A DNA stretch of 33,181 nt, from positions 309,872 to 343,052 of the forward strand of contig KI543165.1 of the NCBI GenBank assembly GCA_000496175.1, in the 5' to 3' direction. The notes beneath the pieces were generated by a model. The model did not search any database. It was not told where the DNA came from and worked only from the letters and a program-made list of their open reading frames with translations. Positions 18,768 through 27,232 of the stretch are shown here, in pieces. Within the stretch, counting starts at the first letter, position 1, and each line of letters begins with the position of its first letter. A program made the position numbers and the translations under genes. This stretch comes from an uncultured archaeon A07HR67 (GTDB taxonomy: Archaea; Halobacteriota; Halobacteria; Halobacteriales; Haloferacaceae).

Positions 18768-19433
18768 TCAGCGATCGGTCGCGCTGACGGCACGGTCGGA
18801 GATGTCCGCGATCCGGTCGGCGGTCGCCTCCGGGAGCGCACGCCCCGGCGGCGGAAACTGCCCGTCGTAGTCGGCGGCGAGTTCCCGGGCGTACTCGAGC
18901 AGTTCCGCCGGTGGCTCTCCGCCGACCGCCGTCGTGCCGGCGACGACGGCGAGTTCGAGCGCGTCCACCTCGAGGTTTCGGTCGAGCGCCGCCGCGTCGG
19001 CGGAGTCCGCGGTCGCGTCGCTCCGGCGAGTCTGGTCGCGGCCAAAGGCGCGAACCACCTCGACGGCGGCGGCGGACGCGCCGGTGTGTGCCAGAAGCGA
19101 GAAGCCGCGGGAGACGAGCACGTCCGCGGCGAGCACGTCCATGTCGGCGTCGATGTCGGACGCGTGGCTCGCGGCCGTCGCCCACGGTTCGTCGTGGGCC
19201 AGTCGGCGGGTGAGCCGAAGCCCCTCGTAGATGAGTTGGACGCCGGCCGCCCGGTCGACGACCTGCTCCGGGCTTACCTCGGGGTCCAGCGCGCGGGCCG
19301 TGACGAGCGACAGGACGCCGGGGGTGACCGCCGCGTCGACCAGTCTGTCGTCGAGGGCGTCACGGAGCCGATCGGGCTCGACGTTCGCGAGCGCCTCGCG
19401 GGCCGCATGACGCGCCCGCGCGACATCGTCCAT
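18768..19433 (-). CDS. Conserved-looking haloarchaeal hypothetical protein (helical, DUF7114-like)
   Basis: MDDVARARHAAREALANVEPDRLRDALDDRLVDAAVTPGVLSLVTARALDPE...; family label tentative. Confidence 0.6.
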   Translation of the reverse strand: MDDVARARHAAREALANVEPDRLRDALDDRLVDAAVTPGVLSLVTARALDPEVSPEQVVDRAAGVQLIYEGLRLTRRLAHDEPWATAASHASDIDADMDVLAADVLVSRGFSLLAHTGASAAAVEVVRAFGRDQTRRSDATADSADAAALDRNLEVDALELAVVAGTTAVGGEPPAELLEYARELAADYDGQFPPPGRALPEATADRIADISDRAVSATDR

Positions 19434-19698
19434 TAGCGCTGCGTTCGTCAGGGAGGGGCAAAGACCTTTGGAAACGACCCCCGGTATCGTGGTGAAACGA
19501 TCGTGAAAAACCCGCGGCAACGGCCCACTGTCGGGGAATCTCGACGCGGGCTCCGAACGGGACGGCACCGCCAGCCGACACGGCTCTGCCCGCGCCGGCA
19601 GAGCTCCGACGCGACGGTCGTCGCCGCTCCTGTGTGGCGCGGCGAGTCGATGTGACAGGTTTAAGTATTCGACCCGCCGATTCCTCGGCGTGACGCAC

Positions 19699-19769
19699 GC
19701 ACCGGTAGTGTAGTGGTATCACGCAACCTTGCCATGGTTGCAACCCGAGTTCAAATCTCGGCCGGTGCA
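19699..19769 (+). tRNA. tRNA-Gly (anticodon GCC)
   Basis: GCACCGGTAGTGTAGTGGTATCACGCAACCTTGCCATGGTTGCAACCCGAGTTCAAATCTCGGCCGGTGCA; fully paired acceptor GCACCGG/CCGGTGC; loop TTGCCAT. Confidence 0.97.
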
Positions 19770-19865
19770 TTTCTCGAACGAAGTGAGAGAAATCATCGAG
19801 AGACTTGGATTCAGAAAGACGCAAGCCGCGCAGCGAACGCAGTGAGCGAGCGGGACCGTCTTTCG

Positions 19866-19889
19866 CGAGTTCAAATCTCGGCCGGTGTA
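19866..19889 (+). repeat. Partial direct repeat of the tRNA-Gly 3' end (T-arm plus acceptor)
   Basis: cgagttcaaatctcggccggtgta vs cgagttcaaatctcggccggtgca at 19746-19769 (23/24 identical), exactly 120 bp apart. Confidence 0.95.
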
Positions 19890-20061
19890 CTCCCGCCGAT
19901 TCTTCGTTCCCCCGCCAGGTCCGCCTCCGCTCAACGACCGGTTGCCTGCCCCGTAGCGTTCGGTGAGTAGCCGGCTTGATACGCACTATTGACTCCGTCA
20001 GGCGGCGTATCGTTCCGCAAAACGGACTCCTTAACTGTAGGAGTGCGCTCGATTGACGTAT

Positions 20062-21240
20062 ATGATCGAGCCCTTTCTCGTCGTCGGACTCGCGGTCGCG
20101 GTGTTCGTCGGGTACAACGTCGGCGGCTCAACGACGGGCCCGGCGTTCGGTCCCGCGGTCGGGTCGGGGGTGCTCTCGAAGGTCGGCGCCGCCGCGTTGA
20201 TGTCGGTGTTCTTTTTTCTCGGTGCGGGGACGCTCGGGCGCCGCGTGGTGGACACGCTGGGTCGAGACCTCGTCACCCGCGGAGGCGTATTCACCCTCGA
20301 AACCAGCATCGTCGTGTTGTTTTTCATCGGCGGGGCGTTGTTCGTCGGCAACTACTACGGCGTGCCGGCGTCGACGTCGATGACGGCGGTCGGGTCGATC
20401 GCCGGGCTCGGGATCGCGACCGGCAGCCTCGACTGGGGCGTGATGGGCGAGATCGCGGTCTGGTGGATCGTCGCCCCGATCATCGGCTTCTGGGTGTCCG
20501 GCGTCATCGGCCGGTACTTCTACCCACGGATCAACAAGTGGGTCGCGATCGAGAGCACCGAGGGCCCGTTGCTGGCGTTCGACCGGTCGGGGATCGTTCC
20601 ACGGCCGGGTCTCGGACCGAAGACGACCCGGCGAGAGGTCGGCGGAGCGGTCGTCGTCGTCGCGATCGGGTGTCTGATGGCGTTCTCGTCGGGCACCTCG
20701 AACATCGCGAACGCCATCGCGCCGTTGGTCGGCGCCGGCGTCGTCGAAATGAACCCGATGATCGTGCTCGGAAGCGCCGCGGTCGCGGTCGGTGCGTTCA
20801 CGATCGCGCGGCGCACCCTCGACACGCTCGGCAACGACATCACCGACCTGCCGTTGACCGCCGCGATCGTCGTCGCCGTCGTCTCTTCCGGAATCGTCGT
20901 CGGCCTCTCGGCGATCGGGATCCCCGCCTCGTTCGTGATCATCGCCACGATGTCGATCGTCGGGCTCGGCTGGGGGCGTGCGACCCGTACGGTGACTGTC
21001 GGCGAGGGGATCCGCGGCGGCGGGGAGACGAGCGTCTCCGTCGGTGCGCTCAAGGCCGACGACCCCGGCGAGGAGGTCGAGGAGATCGGCGAAGAAGACC
21101 CGTCCGACATCCCGGCGGCAGCCGACCTGTTCAACCCCTCGACCACCGCCCGGATCGTGGTGTTACAGAACGTCGTGCCGCTGCTCTCGACGATCGGCGC
21201 GCTCGCGACGTTCGCGCTCCTGTTCCGGCTCGTTTGGTGA
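20062..21240 (+). CDS. Inorganic phosphate transporter (PiT family), copy 1
   Basis: VFVGYNVGGSTTGPAFGPAVGSG, GVPASTSMTAVGSIAGLG, FSSGTSNIANAIAPLVG, GIPASFVIIATMSIVGLGWGR. Confidence 0.9.
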   Translation: MIEPFLVVGLAVAVFVGYNVGGSTTGPAFGPAVGSGVLSKVGAAALMSVFFFLGAGTLGRRVVDTLGRDLVTRGGVFTLETSIVVLFFIGGALFVGNYYGVPASTSMTAVGSIAGLGIATGSLDWGVMGEIAVWWIVAPIIGFWVSGVIGRYFYPRINKWVAIESTEGPLLAFDRSGIVPRPGLGPKTTRREVGGAVVVVAIGCLMAFSSGTSNIANAIAPLVGAGVVEMNPMIVLGSAAVAVGAFTIARRTLDTLGNDITDLPLTAAIVVAVVSSGIVVGLSAIGIPASFVIIATMSIVGLGWGRATRTVTVGEGIRGGGETSVSVGALKADDPGEEVEEIGEEDPSDIPAAADLFNPSTTARIVVLQNVVPLLSTIGALATFALLFRLVW

Positions 21241-21255
21241 CGCCCGTCGGAAATA

Positions 21256-21864
21256 TCACCGACCGAACCGGCGTTGTCGGTCCTGAAAATCGAGGACGGC
21301 CCGGAGGTAGTCGCGCTTGCGGAAGTCTCGCCAGTTCACGTCGGTGAAGTAGAGCTCCGCGTACACCGACTGCCAGATAGCGAAATCGGAGAGCCGCTCG
21401 GCACCGGTTTTGATCACCAGGTCCGGCTCGGTCGGAAACACCAGCCGGTCCGTGACGGCCGCCTCGTCGATCTCGTCGGGCGTCAGTTCGTCGGCGTCGA
21501 CATCGGCGGCTATGTCGCGCACGGCGGCGGCGAACTCGGCTTTCCCCCCGAGCCCGACGTTCACGCGGATCGGAGTGTCGGCGGGCTCCGTGTCCGCCGG
21601 GCCACGAACCGACACGGGTCGCGGCGCATCGAGCCGGCGGAGCTCGCGGGTCAACGAGGGGATCACCGCCGCGTCCAGCACGGACACCGAGACGGTCACC
21701 CGCTCGGCGCCGTAATCGAACGCCCACCCGAGCGCCGCGGCGAGCGTGTCGAACGCGCCGTCTGCCAGCAGGTCACGCTCGGTGATGACGATCGCGACGT
21801 GTGCCGGCGGCGGTCCGTCGTGGAGGCGATGACGAACGGCGAGGTACGCGTCGTACAAACCCAC
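21256..21864 (-). CDS. Undecaprenyl diphosphate synthase (cis-prenyltransferase) family protein, divergent N-terminus
   Basis: RVNVGLGGKAEFAAAVRDIA, PDLVIKTGAERLSDFAIWQSVYAELYFTDVNWRDF match the family; the usual MDGNRRWA motif is absent. Confidence 0.85.
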   Translation of the reverse strand: MGLYDAYLAVRHRLHDGPPPAHVAIVITERDLLADGAFDTLAAALGWAFDYGAERVTVSVSVLDAAVIPSLTRELRRLDAPRPVSVRGPADTEPADTPIRVNVGLGGKAEFAAAVRDIAADVDADELTPDEIDEAAVTDRLVFPTEPDLVIKTGAERLSDFAIWQSVYAELYFTDVNWRDFRKRDYLRAVLDFQDRQRRFGR

Positions 21865-21943
21865 GACCGAAGCTGTGTGTACGGAAACTAAAATCTCGCG
21901 GCCCGCGGGCGAGAGGTTTAATCCGCCGTCGGCCGTACCCCGG

Positions 21944-22558
21944 ATGATGACAGACAGCTACCGGGGCGTGTTCGGCGCGATCCCGTACGCGATCCGAACC
22001 ACCGACTCGTGGACGCTTCGCGTCTACGGGGTGGTCGGCGGGCTGGCGGCAGCGGGCATCGCGCTCGTGGTCACGCTCGGGCTCGTCGTCTGGATGGGCG
22101 AGACCGCTGGCGTCCAGAGCGGCACGTTTCTGTTCTCGCGGTCGTTGTACGTGATCCTCGGGTTCGCCGCGGTTGCGCCGCTTCTGGCGCCGTTGTTGTT
22201 CGTCGCCCGGCGTCACCGGCGCGACGACCCCGTCGCCGCGGGGTACGACCGGAAGCTGGCGTACACGGGGTTTCTGTTTCTGTTCTCGTTGTATCTCGGC
22301 ATGATCGTTTCGGCGCCAGCGGGGCTCCGTGAGCCGACCGACTCGGTGCTTCTGTCCGCGTTGTACGCGCTTCCGCGTCCGGCCGGCGCCCTCTTTCCTG
22401 TCGCCGCCGCCGGCGCCGTGTTCTGGACACACTACCGGCTTCGGCGGTCCGAGAACGCCGAGCCGGAAGGCTCCGACCGGGGCAGGTCACACAGTGCCGG
22501 GACGAGCAGCGAGGAAGCGGGTGAGACGCCGCTTGCCGGCGGCGACGGCTCGGGCTGA
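21944..22558 (+). CDS. Hypothetical membrane protein
   Basis: MMTDSYRGVFGAIPYAIRTTDSWTLRVYGVVGGLAAAGIALVVTLGLVVW..., four to five hydrophobic segments. Confidence 0.7.
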   Translation: MMTDSYRGVFGAIPYAIRTTDSWTLRVYGVVGGLAAAGIALVVTLGLVVWMGETAGVQSGTFLFSRSLYVILGFAAVAPLLAPLLFVARRHRRDDPVAAGYDRKLAYTGFLFLFSLYLGMIVSAPAGLREPTDSVLLSALYALPRPAGALFPVAAAGAVFWTHYRLRRSENAEPEGSDRGRSHSAGTSSEEAGETPLAGGDGSG

Positions 22559-22620
22559 CCGTCGAGGAGTGTCTCGGGCGGCTCGAAACGCCAAAATGCG
22601 TCGGCGACGTAGCGGCAGCG

Positions 22621-23091
22621 ATGACCGACGAAAAGGAGGGGACGTTTCTCGTCACACACGTCGAGGAAGACGCCGCGGTGCTCAAAGACGCCCGCGACGG
22701 GCAGGTACACACCCTGCGTTCGAACCCCGGGCTCGCCGTCGACGACGCCGTCGAGGCGACGGTCGCACCGGAGCCGCCGATGGAAGTCGCCTATCGAGTG
22801 ATCGAGGTCGCCGAGCGCCGACCGCTCTCGATCGAGCGAAGCGAGGAGCCGCCGACGGTTCACGAACGCGAGCTCGCTGCCGACCTGCCGACCGGCGAAC
22901 TGGCGCGTGAACCCCGGGCCGGCGTCGGCGAGATACACGTGGTGAGCCCGCCCGAGGACGCGACGGAAGAGGCGGTCGAGGACGTGTTGGCCGACCGCGA
23001 GGCGACCCTCTCGCGGGCCGCGCGACTCGGCGTGAACCGCGTCGAGATCCGCGCGGAGCCGGGGGTACTCAGCGTCCGGTATCTCCCCTAA
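22621..23091 (+). CDS. Conserved-looking haloarchaeal hypothetical protein (DUF5812-like)
   Basis: MTDEKEGTFLVTHVEEDAAVLKDARDGQVHTLRSNPGL...; haloarchaeal acidic composition. Confidence 0.65.
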   Translation: MTDEKEGTFLVTHVEEDAAVLKDARDGQVHTLRSNPGLAVDDAVEATVAPEPPMEVAYRVIEVAERRPLSIERSEEPPTVHERELAADLPTGELAREPRAGVGEIHVVSPPEDATEEAVEDVLADREATLSRAARLGVNRVEIRAEPGVLSVRYLP

Positions 23092-23115
23092 CCCGAGACG
23101 CGCCGGGGCGACGGG

Positions 23116-23448
23116 TCATTCTCGGGGCCCGCCGGTGCTTTGGACGCGCCAGCCGCCGTCGACGTCGCCCGGGCGGCGACGGTACGCGATCGTCGTCTCC
23201 GCGGCTACGGCCGCCTCGGAGACGGAGTCGTCGCCGACGTCGATTCGCTCGACGCGAAACGGGACGTCGAGGCTGTCGCCACAACAGCCGACGTCGACGA
23301 ACTCCTCGCGGCGGTCGCCAACCGCGACCTCGTCGAGAACCCGAGCGAAGTAGCCGCGGTAGCGGTCCGTCTCTATCTGGTCGCGCCCCCAGTCGCTGAC
23401 CCCCTCGGGGTACGAGAGCACGACGCGTGACGCCACGGGTCGAGTCAT
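23116..23448 (-). CDS. Hypothetical protein
   Basis: MTRPVASRVVLSYPEGVSDWGRDQIETDRYRGYFARVLDEVAVGDRREEFVDVGCCGDSLDVPFRVERIDVGDD; start chosen downstream of ORF-track start. Confidence 0.6.
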   Translation of the reverse strand: MTRPVASRVVLSYPEGVSDWGRDQIETDRYRGYFARVLDEVAVGDRREEFVDVGCCGDSLDVPFRVERIDVGDDSVSEAAVAAETTIAYRRRPGDVDGGWRVQSTGGPRE

Positions 23449-23593
23449 GCGTCGGAATACCATGCCGGCACAGAAACCGGTTTCGCCGGGCTCGTTCGGG
23501 CGGATCTGAGGCGACGACCGCACGCCCGCGCCGGGATCGGCCCGGAGTTCACATATACAAAGGCTTATTCGGACCCACGGACGAACGCGTTTT

Positions 23594-24478
23594 ATGGTAG
23601 CGATCGAGGTACCGGAAGTGGATTACACCGAGTACTCGAACCGCCAGCTGGTGGTGATTCCGCTGGCGGTGTTGGCGCTGGCGGTCGTCGTCATCGGCGG
23701 GTGGTACGCCGTCACCGGCGCGCCGGCGACGCTCGGACTGGAGTTCACGGGCGGCGTGGAGCTCCGCATCGCCGACGACGGCGGGGGCGACGTCGAAGAA
23801 CGCATTCAGACGGCGTTCGACCGGGAGCCGAATTCCGTTCGTGCCATCCCGGCCGACGACGTGTACGTCGTGACGTTTCGGGCGGACGCCGACGACCCGG
23901 ACGGGTTGGCAGGTGACTTGCAGGACCAGGCCGACGCGGCGGGGCTCTCGACGGAGGCCGTCGACCAGGTGTCGGCGAGTTTTGCTTCCGACACCGCGCG
24001 GACTGCGGTGTTCGGGCTCGGGCTCGCGTTTCTCGGGATGAGCGTGCTCGTGTTCGCGTTGTTCCGAACGATCGTTCCCTCGGTTGCGGTCGTCGCCTCC
24101 GCGTTCTCCGATCTCGTCATTCCGGTCGCGGCGATGAACCTGATCGGCATCGAGATGACGCTCGGCATCGTCGCGGCCCTGCTCATGATCATCGGCTACA
24201 GCGTCGACTCGGACATCCTGTTGAACAACTCCGTGTTGCGCCGGACGGGCGGCTTCTACGAGTCGGTTAGCCGAGCGATGCGCACCGGAGTGACGATGAC
24301 GATTACCTCTATGGCCGCGATGATCGTCATGGCGATCGTCGCGACCGTCTTCGGGATCGACCTGTTGCGTGACATCGGAATCATTCTGGCGATCGGGCTC
24401 TGTGCGGACCTGATGAACACGTACCTGCTCAACGTGGCGTTGCTTCGCTGGTACAAGTTCGAGGGGGTTCGGCGCTGA
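23594..24478 (+). CDS. secF: Protein translocase subunit SecF
   Basis: LGLEFTGGVELRIA and TM region LGIVAALLMIIGYSVDSDILLNNSVLR; TATA-like catatacaaag upstream. Confidence 0.93.
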   Translation: MVAIEVPEVDYTEYSNRQLVVIPLAVLALAVVVIGGWYAVTGAPATLGLEFTGGVELRIADDGGGDVEERIQTAFDREPNSVRAIPADDVYVVTFRADADDPDGLAGDLQDQADAAGLSTEAVDQVSASFASDTARTAVFGLGLAFLGMSVLVFALFRTIVPSVAVVASAFSDLVIPVAAMNLIGIEMTLGIVAALLMIIGYSVDSDILLNNSVLRRTGGFYESVSRAMRTGVTMTITSMAAMIVMAIVATVFGIDLLRDIGIILAIGLCADLMNTYLLNVALLRWYKFEGVRR

Positions 24479-26088
24479 TGCTCGAGCCCATCAAGAAGAA
24501 CTGGCGGGTGTTGTTGCTGATCGTCGTCGTGATCGGGGCGTCGGTCGCGTTGTTCGTCCCGCAGTTCGGCCCCGAGACGGCGCCGGGCGAGACGCAAGCG
24601 GAGGCGACACAGGGCGTCACGAACCTCCAGTACGGCCTCGATCTGGCCGGTGGGACCCGGGTCCGCGCGCCGCTTCTCGGCTACACCGCGACGGACGTCG
24701 AGTTCGACGGCACGAACCCGACGCAGGTCGCAAGCGACGTCGCCGCCGAGATCGACGGCGTCTCCACTCGCGACGTCAACGCGGTTCGGTCCTCCGAGGA
24801 GGGCGGTGCGGTCGAGGTCGTCGACGCCTCGGTCGACGAGGAGACGTTCCGTGCCGCGATGGACGCCGCGGGCTACCCCTACGGCGGGATCCGGAGCGGC
24901 GTGACCCAAGAGACGCGCGACGCCGCCGAACGCGTCATCAAAGGGAAGATCAACGAAGCGGGCCTCTCGGGCGGCAGCGTCCAGCAGGTCCAGTCGATCA
25001 CCGGCGAGTACTTTATTCTCGTCGAGGTGCCCGGCGAGGGCCGCCAGGACGTGATCGCGCTGCTCGAAGAACGCGGCACCGTCCAGATCGCCATCGCGTA
25101 CCCCGACTCGGAGGCGCCGAACGGAACCGCGGTCGAAGAAGAGGTGTTGACCCAAAACGACTTCGCGAACATCGGAACCGCGAGCCGGCGAGAAGGCACT
25201 AGCGGGGCGTACGTTCCGGTCTCCGTCGTCAACGAAGCCGCCGAGGGAGACCAGTCGCCGGCAGAACGGCTCCAGGACGCGGTCGTCGAGCGGGGCGTCG
25301 CGAGCACCTCTGGCGGCGCGCGGTGCCGGTACGACATGGAGGCGAACGCCCTCGAGGAGAACAGCGACTCCTGTCTGCTTCTCGTCGTCGACGGCGAGGT
25401 CGTCAACGCGTTCGGGATGGACGACGGCCTCGCACGGAGCATGGCGCGCGGGAGCTGGGCCGACAGCGGTAATTTCCGGCTGACGACGACGTCGTTCAGC
25501 GACGCAGAGACCATCTCTATCAACCTGCGTGCGGGCGCGCTTCCGGCCGAACTCGACATCAGCGGCCAGGGAACCTCCTCGACCATCTCGGCGACCCAGG
25601 GAGAGAACTTCCGGCTCTACTCGGCGATAACCGGCGTGTTTGCGGTGTTCGCGGTGGCCGGCATGGTGTTCGTCCGCTACCGCGAGCCGCGGGTGGCGCT
25701 GCCGATGATCGTCACCGCGCTCGCGGAGGTGTACGCGCTGCTCGGGTTCGCAGCGCTCGTCGGCTACCCGCTCGAACTCGCCGTCATCGCCGGCTTCATC
25801 GCCGTGGTCGGGACCGGCGTCGACGACCTCGTGATCATCGCCGACGAGGTGATGAGCGAAGGCGAAGTCAACTCCAGAACGGTGTTCGACTCGCGGTTCC
25901 GCCGGGCGTTCTGGGTGATCGGCGCGGCGGCGGCGACCACAATCGTCGCCATGTCGCCGCTGATGGTGTTGAGCCTCGGAGACCTCTCCGGGTTCGCGAT
26001 CTTCACCATTCTCGGCGTGCTCATCGGCGTGTTGATCACCCGGCCCGCCTACGGCGACATCCTCCGGCGGCTGTTGACGGTCCGGTGA
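24478..26088 (+). CDS. secD: Protein translocase subunit SecD
   Basis: LQYGLDLAGGTRVRA, VQQVQSITGEYFILVEVPGEGRQDVIALLEERGTVQIA, GTGVDDLVIIADEV; overlaps secF by 1 nt (TGATG). Confidence 0.93.
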   Translation: MLEPIKKNWRVLLLIVVVIGASVALFVPQFGPETAPGETQAEATQGVTNLQYGLDLAGGTRVRAPLLGYTATDVEFDGTNPTQVASDVAAEIDGVSTRDVNAVRSSEEGGAVEVVDASVDEETFRAAMDAAGYPYGGIRSGVTQETRDAAERVIKGKINEAGLSGGSVQQVQSITGEYFILVEVPGEGRQDVIALLEERGTVQIAIAYPDSEAPNGTAVEEEVLTQNDFANIGTASRREGTSGAYVPVSVVNEAAEGDQSPAERLQDAVVERGVASTSGGARCRYDMEANALEENSDSCLLLVVDGEVVNAFGMDDGLARSMARGSWADSGNFRLTTTSFSDAETISINLRAGALPAELDISGQGTSSTISATQGENFRLYSAITGVFAVFAVAGMVFVRYREPRVALPMIVTALAEVYALLGFAALVGYPLELAVIAGFIAVVGTGVDDLVIIADEVMSEGEVNSRTVFDSRFRRAFWVIGAAAATTIVAMSPLMVLSLGDLSGFAIFTILGVLIGVLITRPAYGDILRRLLTVR

Positions 26089-26174
26089 AGGTCGGGCGAG
26101 CGCGCGACGGCCCGCAGACCTCGGAGCCCGGACACACCCGCGGTGTTAAGCGCCCGGACGTGGAATCGGACGAC

Positions 26175-26684
26175 ATGCTCGTCGTTCTCTCCGACACGCA
26201 CAGCACGGACGCTCCGGACCTCCGCGGCCGAACCCGCGAGGCGGTCGAAGAGGCGACGCTGGTCGTCCACGCCGGCGATTTTTACAGAGAGCCGGTCCTC
26301 GACGCGTTCGAACGGGCCGCCGACGGCCTCCGGGCGGTGTACGGCAACAACGACGACGCGGCGATTCGCGACCGCCTGCCGGAGGTCCGAACCGTCGAGC
26401 ACGGCGGGGTGCGGCTCGCCGTGACACACAGACACCGCAACGGCGACACCGGGCTGGTCATGCTCGCCCGGGAGCGCGACGCGGACGCCGTGGTCTGTGG
26501 ACACAGCCACCGGCCACGGGTCGACGATTCCGGCGCGCGTCCGATCGTGAACCCGGGGAGCCACGCCCAGCCGCGCGGGAATCGCCCGGCACACGCCGAG
26601 CTGGAGGCGGTCGACGGCGGGCTCGACGGCCGGCTCGTCACGCCAGACGGCGACGTCTTCGAGCGCTTCCGGCTCGAACGGTGA
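26175..26684 (+). CDS. YfcE/MJ0936-like metallophosphoesterase
   Basis: MLVVLSDTHS, VVHAGDF, VYGNNDD, VVCGHSHRPRV, IVNPGSHAQPRG. Confidence 0.9.
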   Translation: MLVVLSDTHSTDAPDLRGRTREAVEEATLVVHAGDFYREPVLDAFERAADGLRAVYGNNDDAAIRDRLPEVRTVEHGGVRLAVTHRHRNGDTGLVMLARERDADAVVCGHSHRPRVDDSGARPIVNPGSHAQPRGNRPAHAELEAVDGGLDGRLVTPDGDVFERFRLER

Positions 26685-26994
26685 GACGGGGGGAGAAAAG
26701 AGCAGGTCCGCCCCGCGGTGGGGGAGAGACTCGGTTGGACGGCGGGAGCGGATCGGCGCGACACCCCGCGTTCGGCCCGCCGAACGGGGAGGTCGGTCGC
26801 CGGACGAGACGACCGTCCGACAGGCGGGGACCGACCGGGCGACGGGGAGGCGCCCGGCCGAAGGGTGGGGAGGGGGGATCGTCGTGTGCCTCGTCGACGG
26901 GGAGTTCCGAGACCGGGAGCAGACCGAGACTCGGTGGAGGGCCGAGGCGGGGGTCGCACCTACAACTCGGAGCGGCAACAGTTTATACGTGATT

Positions 26995-27014
26995 GAGGCA
27001 CAAATCCTCGTTTT
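26995..27014 (+). terminator. Short hairpin plus T-tract, terminator-like
   Basis: GAGG cacaaat CCTC g TTTT. Confidence 0.35.
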
Positions 27015-27101
27015 AGCGACCGGGTCACAGCCGGCGCGTCGACCGATACGGCCGGGCCAGCTGGCCGAAACGCATAACACCGTGCCGACGGATTCCCGTG
27101 T

Positions 27102-27230
27102 ATGATATCGGTCGAGCCGTTGTTCGTTCTCGTTCTCGTCGGCTTGCTCGGGTTGTTCTTCTTCGGCTTTCTCCTCGTTCGGCGCACCCTGATGGGCCTC
27201 CGTGAGGGGTACGAAGACGGGAAGCGGTAG
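27102..27230 (+). CDS. Small single-TM membrane protein (42 aa) upstream of PiT permease
   Basis: MISVEPLFVLVLVGLLGLFFFGFLLVRRTLMGLREGYEDGKR; ATG 27102, TAG 27228-27230, 2 nt before next ATG; missing from ORF track because of length. Confidence 0.75.
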   Translation: MISVEPLFVLVLVGLLGLFFFGFLLVRRTLMGLREGYEDGKR

Positions 27231-27232
27231 CG

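Noticed and set aside
19989-21347. 452-aa plus-strand ORF overlapping PiT copy 1
   Set aside because: Wrong-frame Arg-rich translation of the PiT gene
22621-22938. Minus-strand ORF 22432-22938 antisense to the DUF5812-like gene
   Set aside because: Plus-strand gene has acidic composition and a plausible start; antisense frame lacks motifs
26718-26996. 92-aa ORF in the G-rich intergenic region
   Set aside because: Very Arg/Gly-rich, no recognisable motif, competing 103-aa ORF in another frame; coding not supported
26685-27000. RNase P RNA or SRP RNA
   Set aside because: Conserved signatures I would expect for these RNAs were not found on either strand by eye
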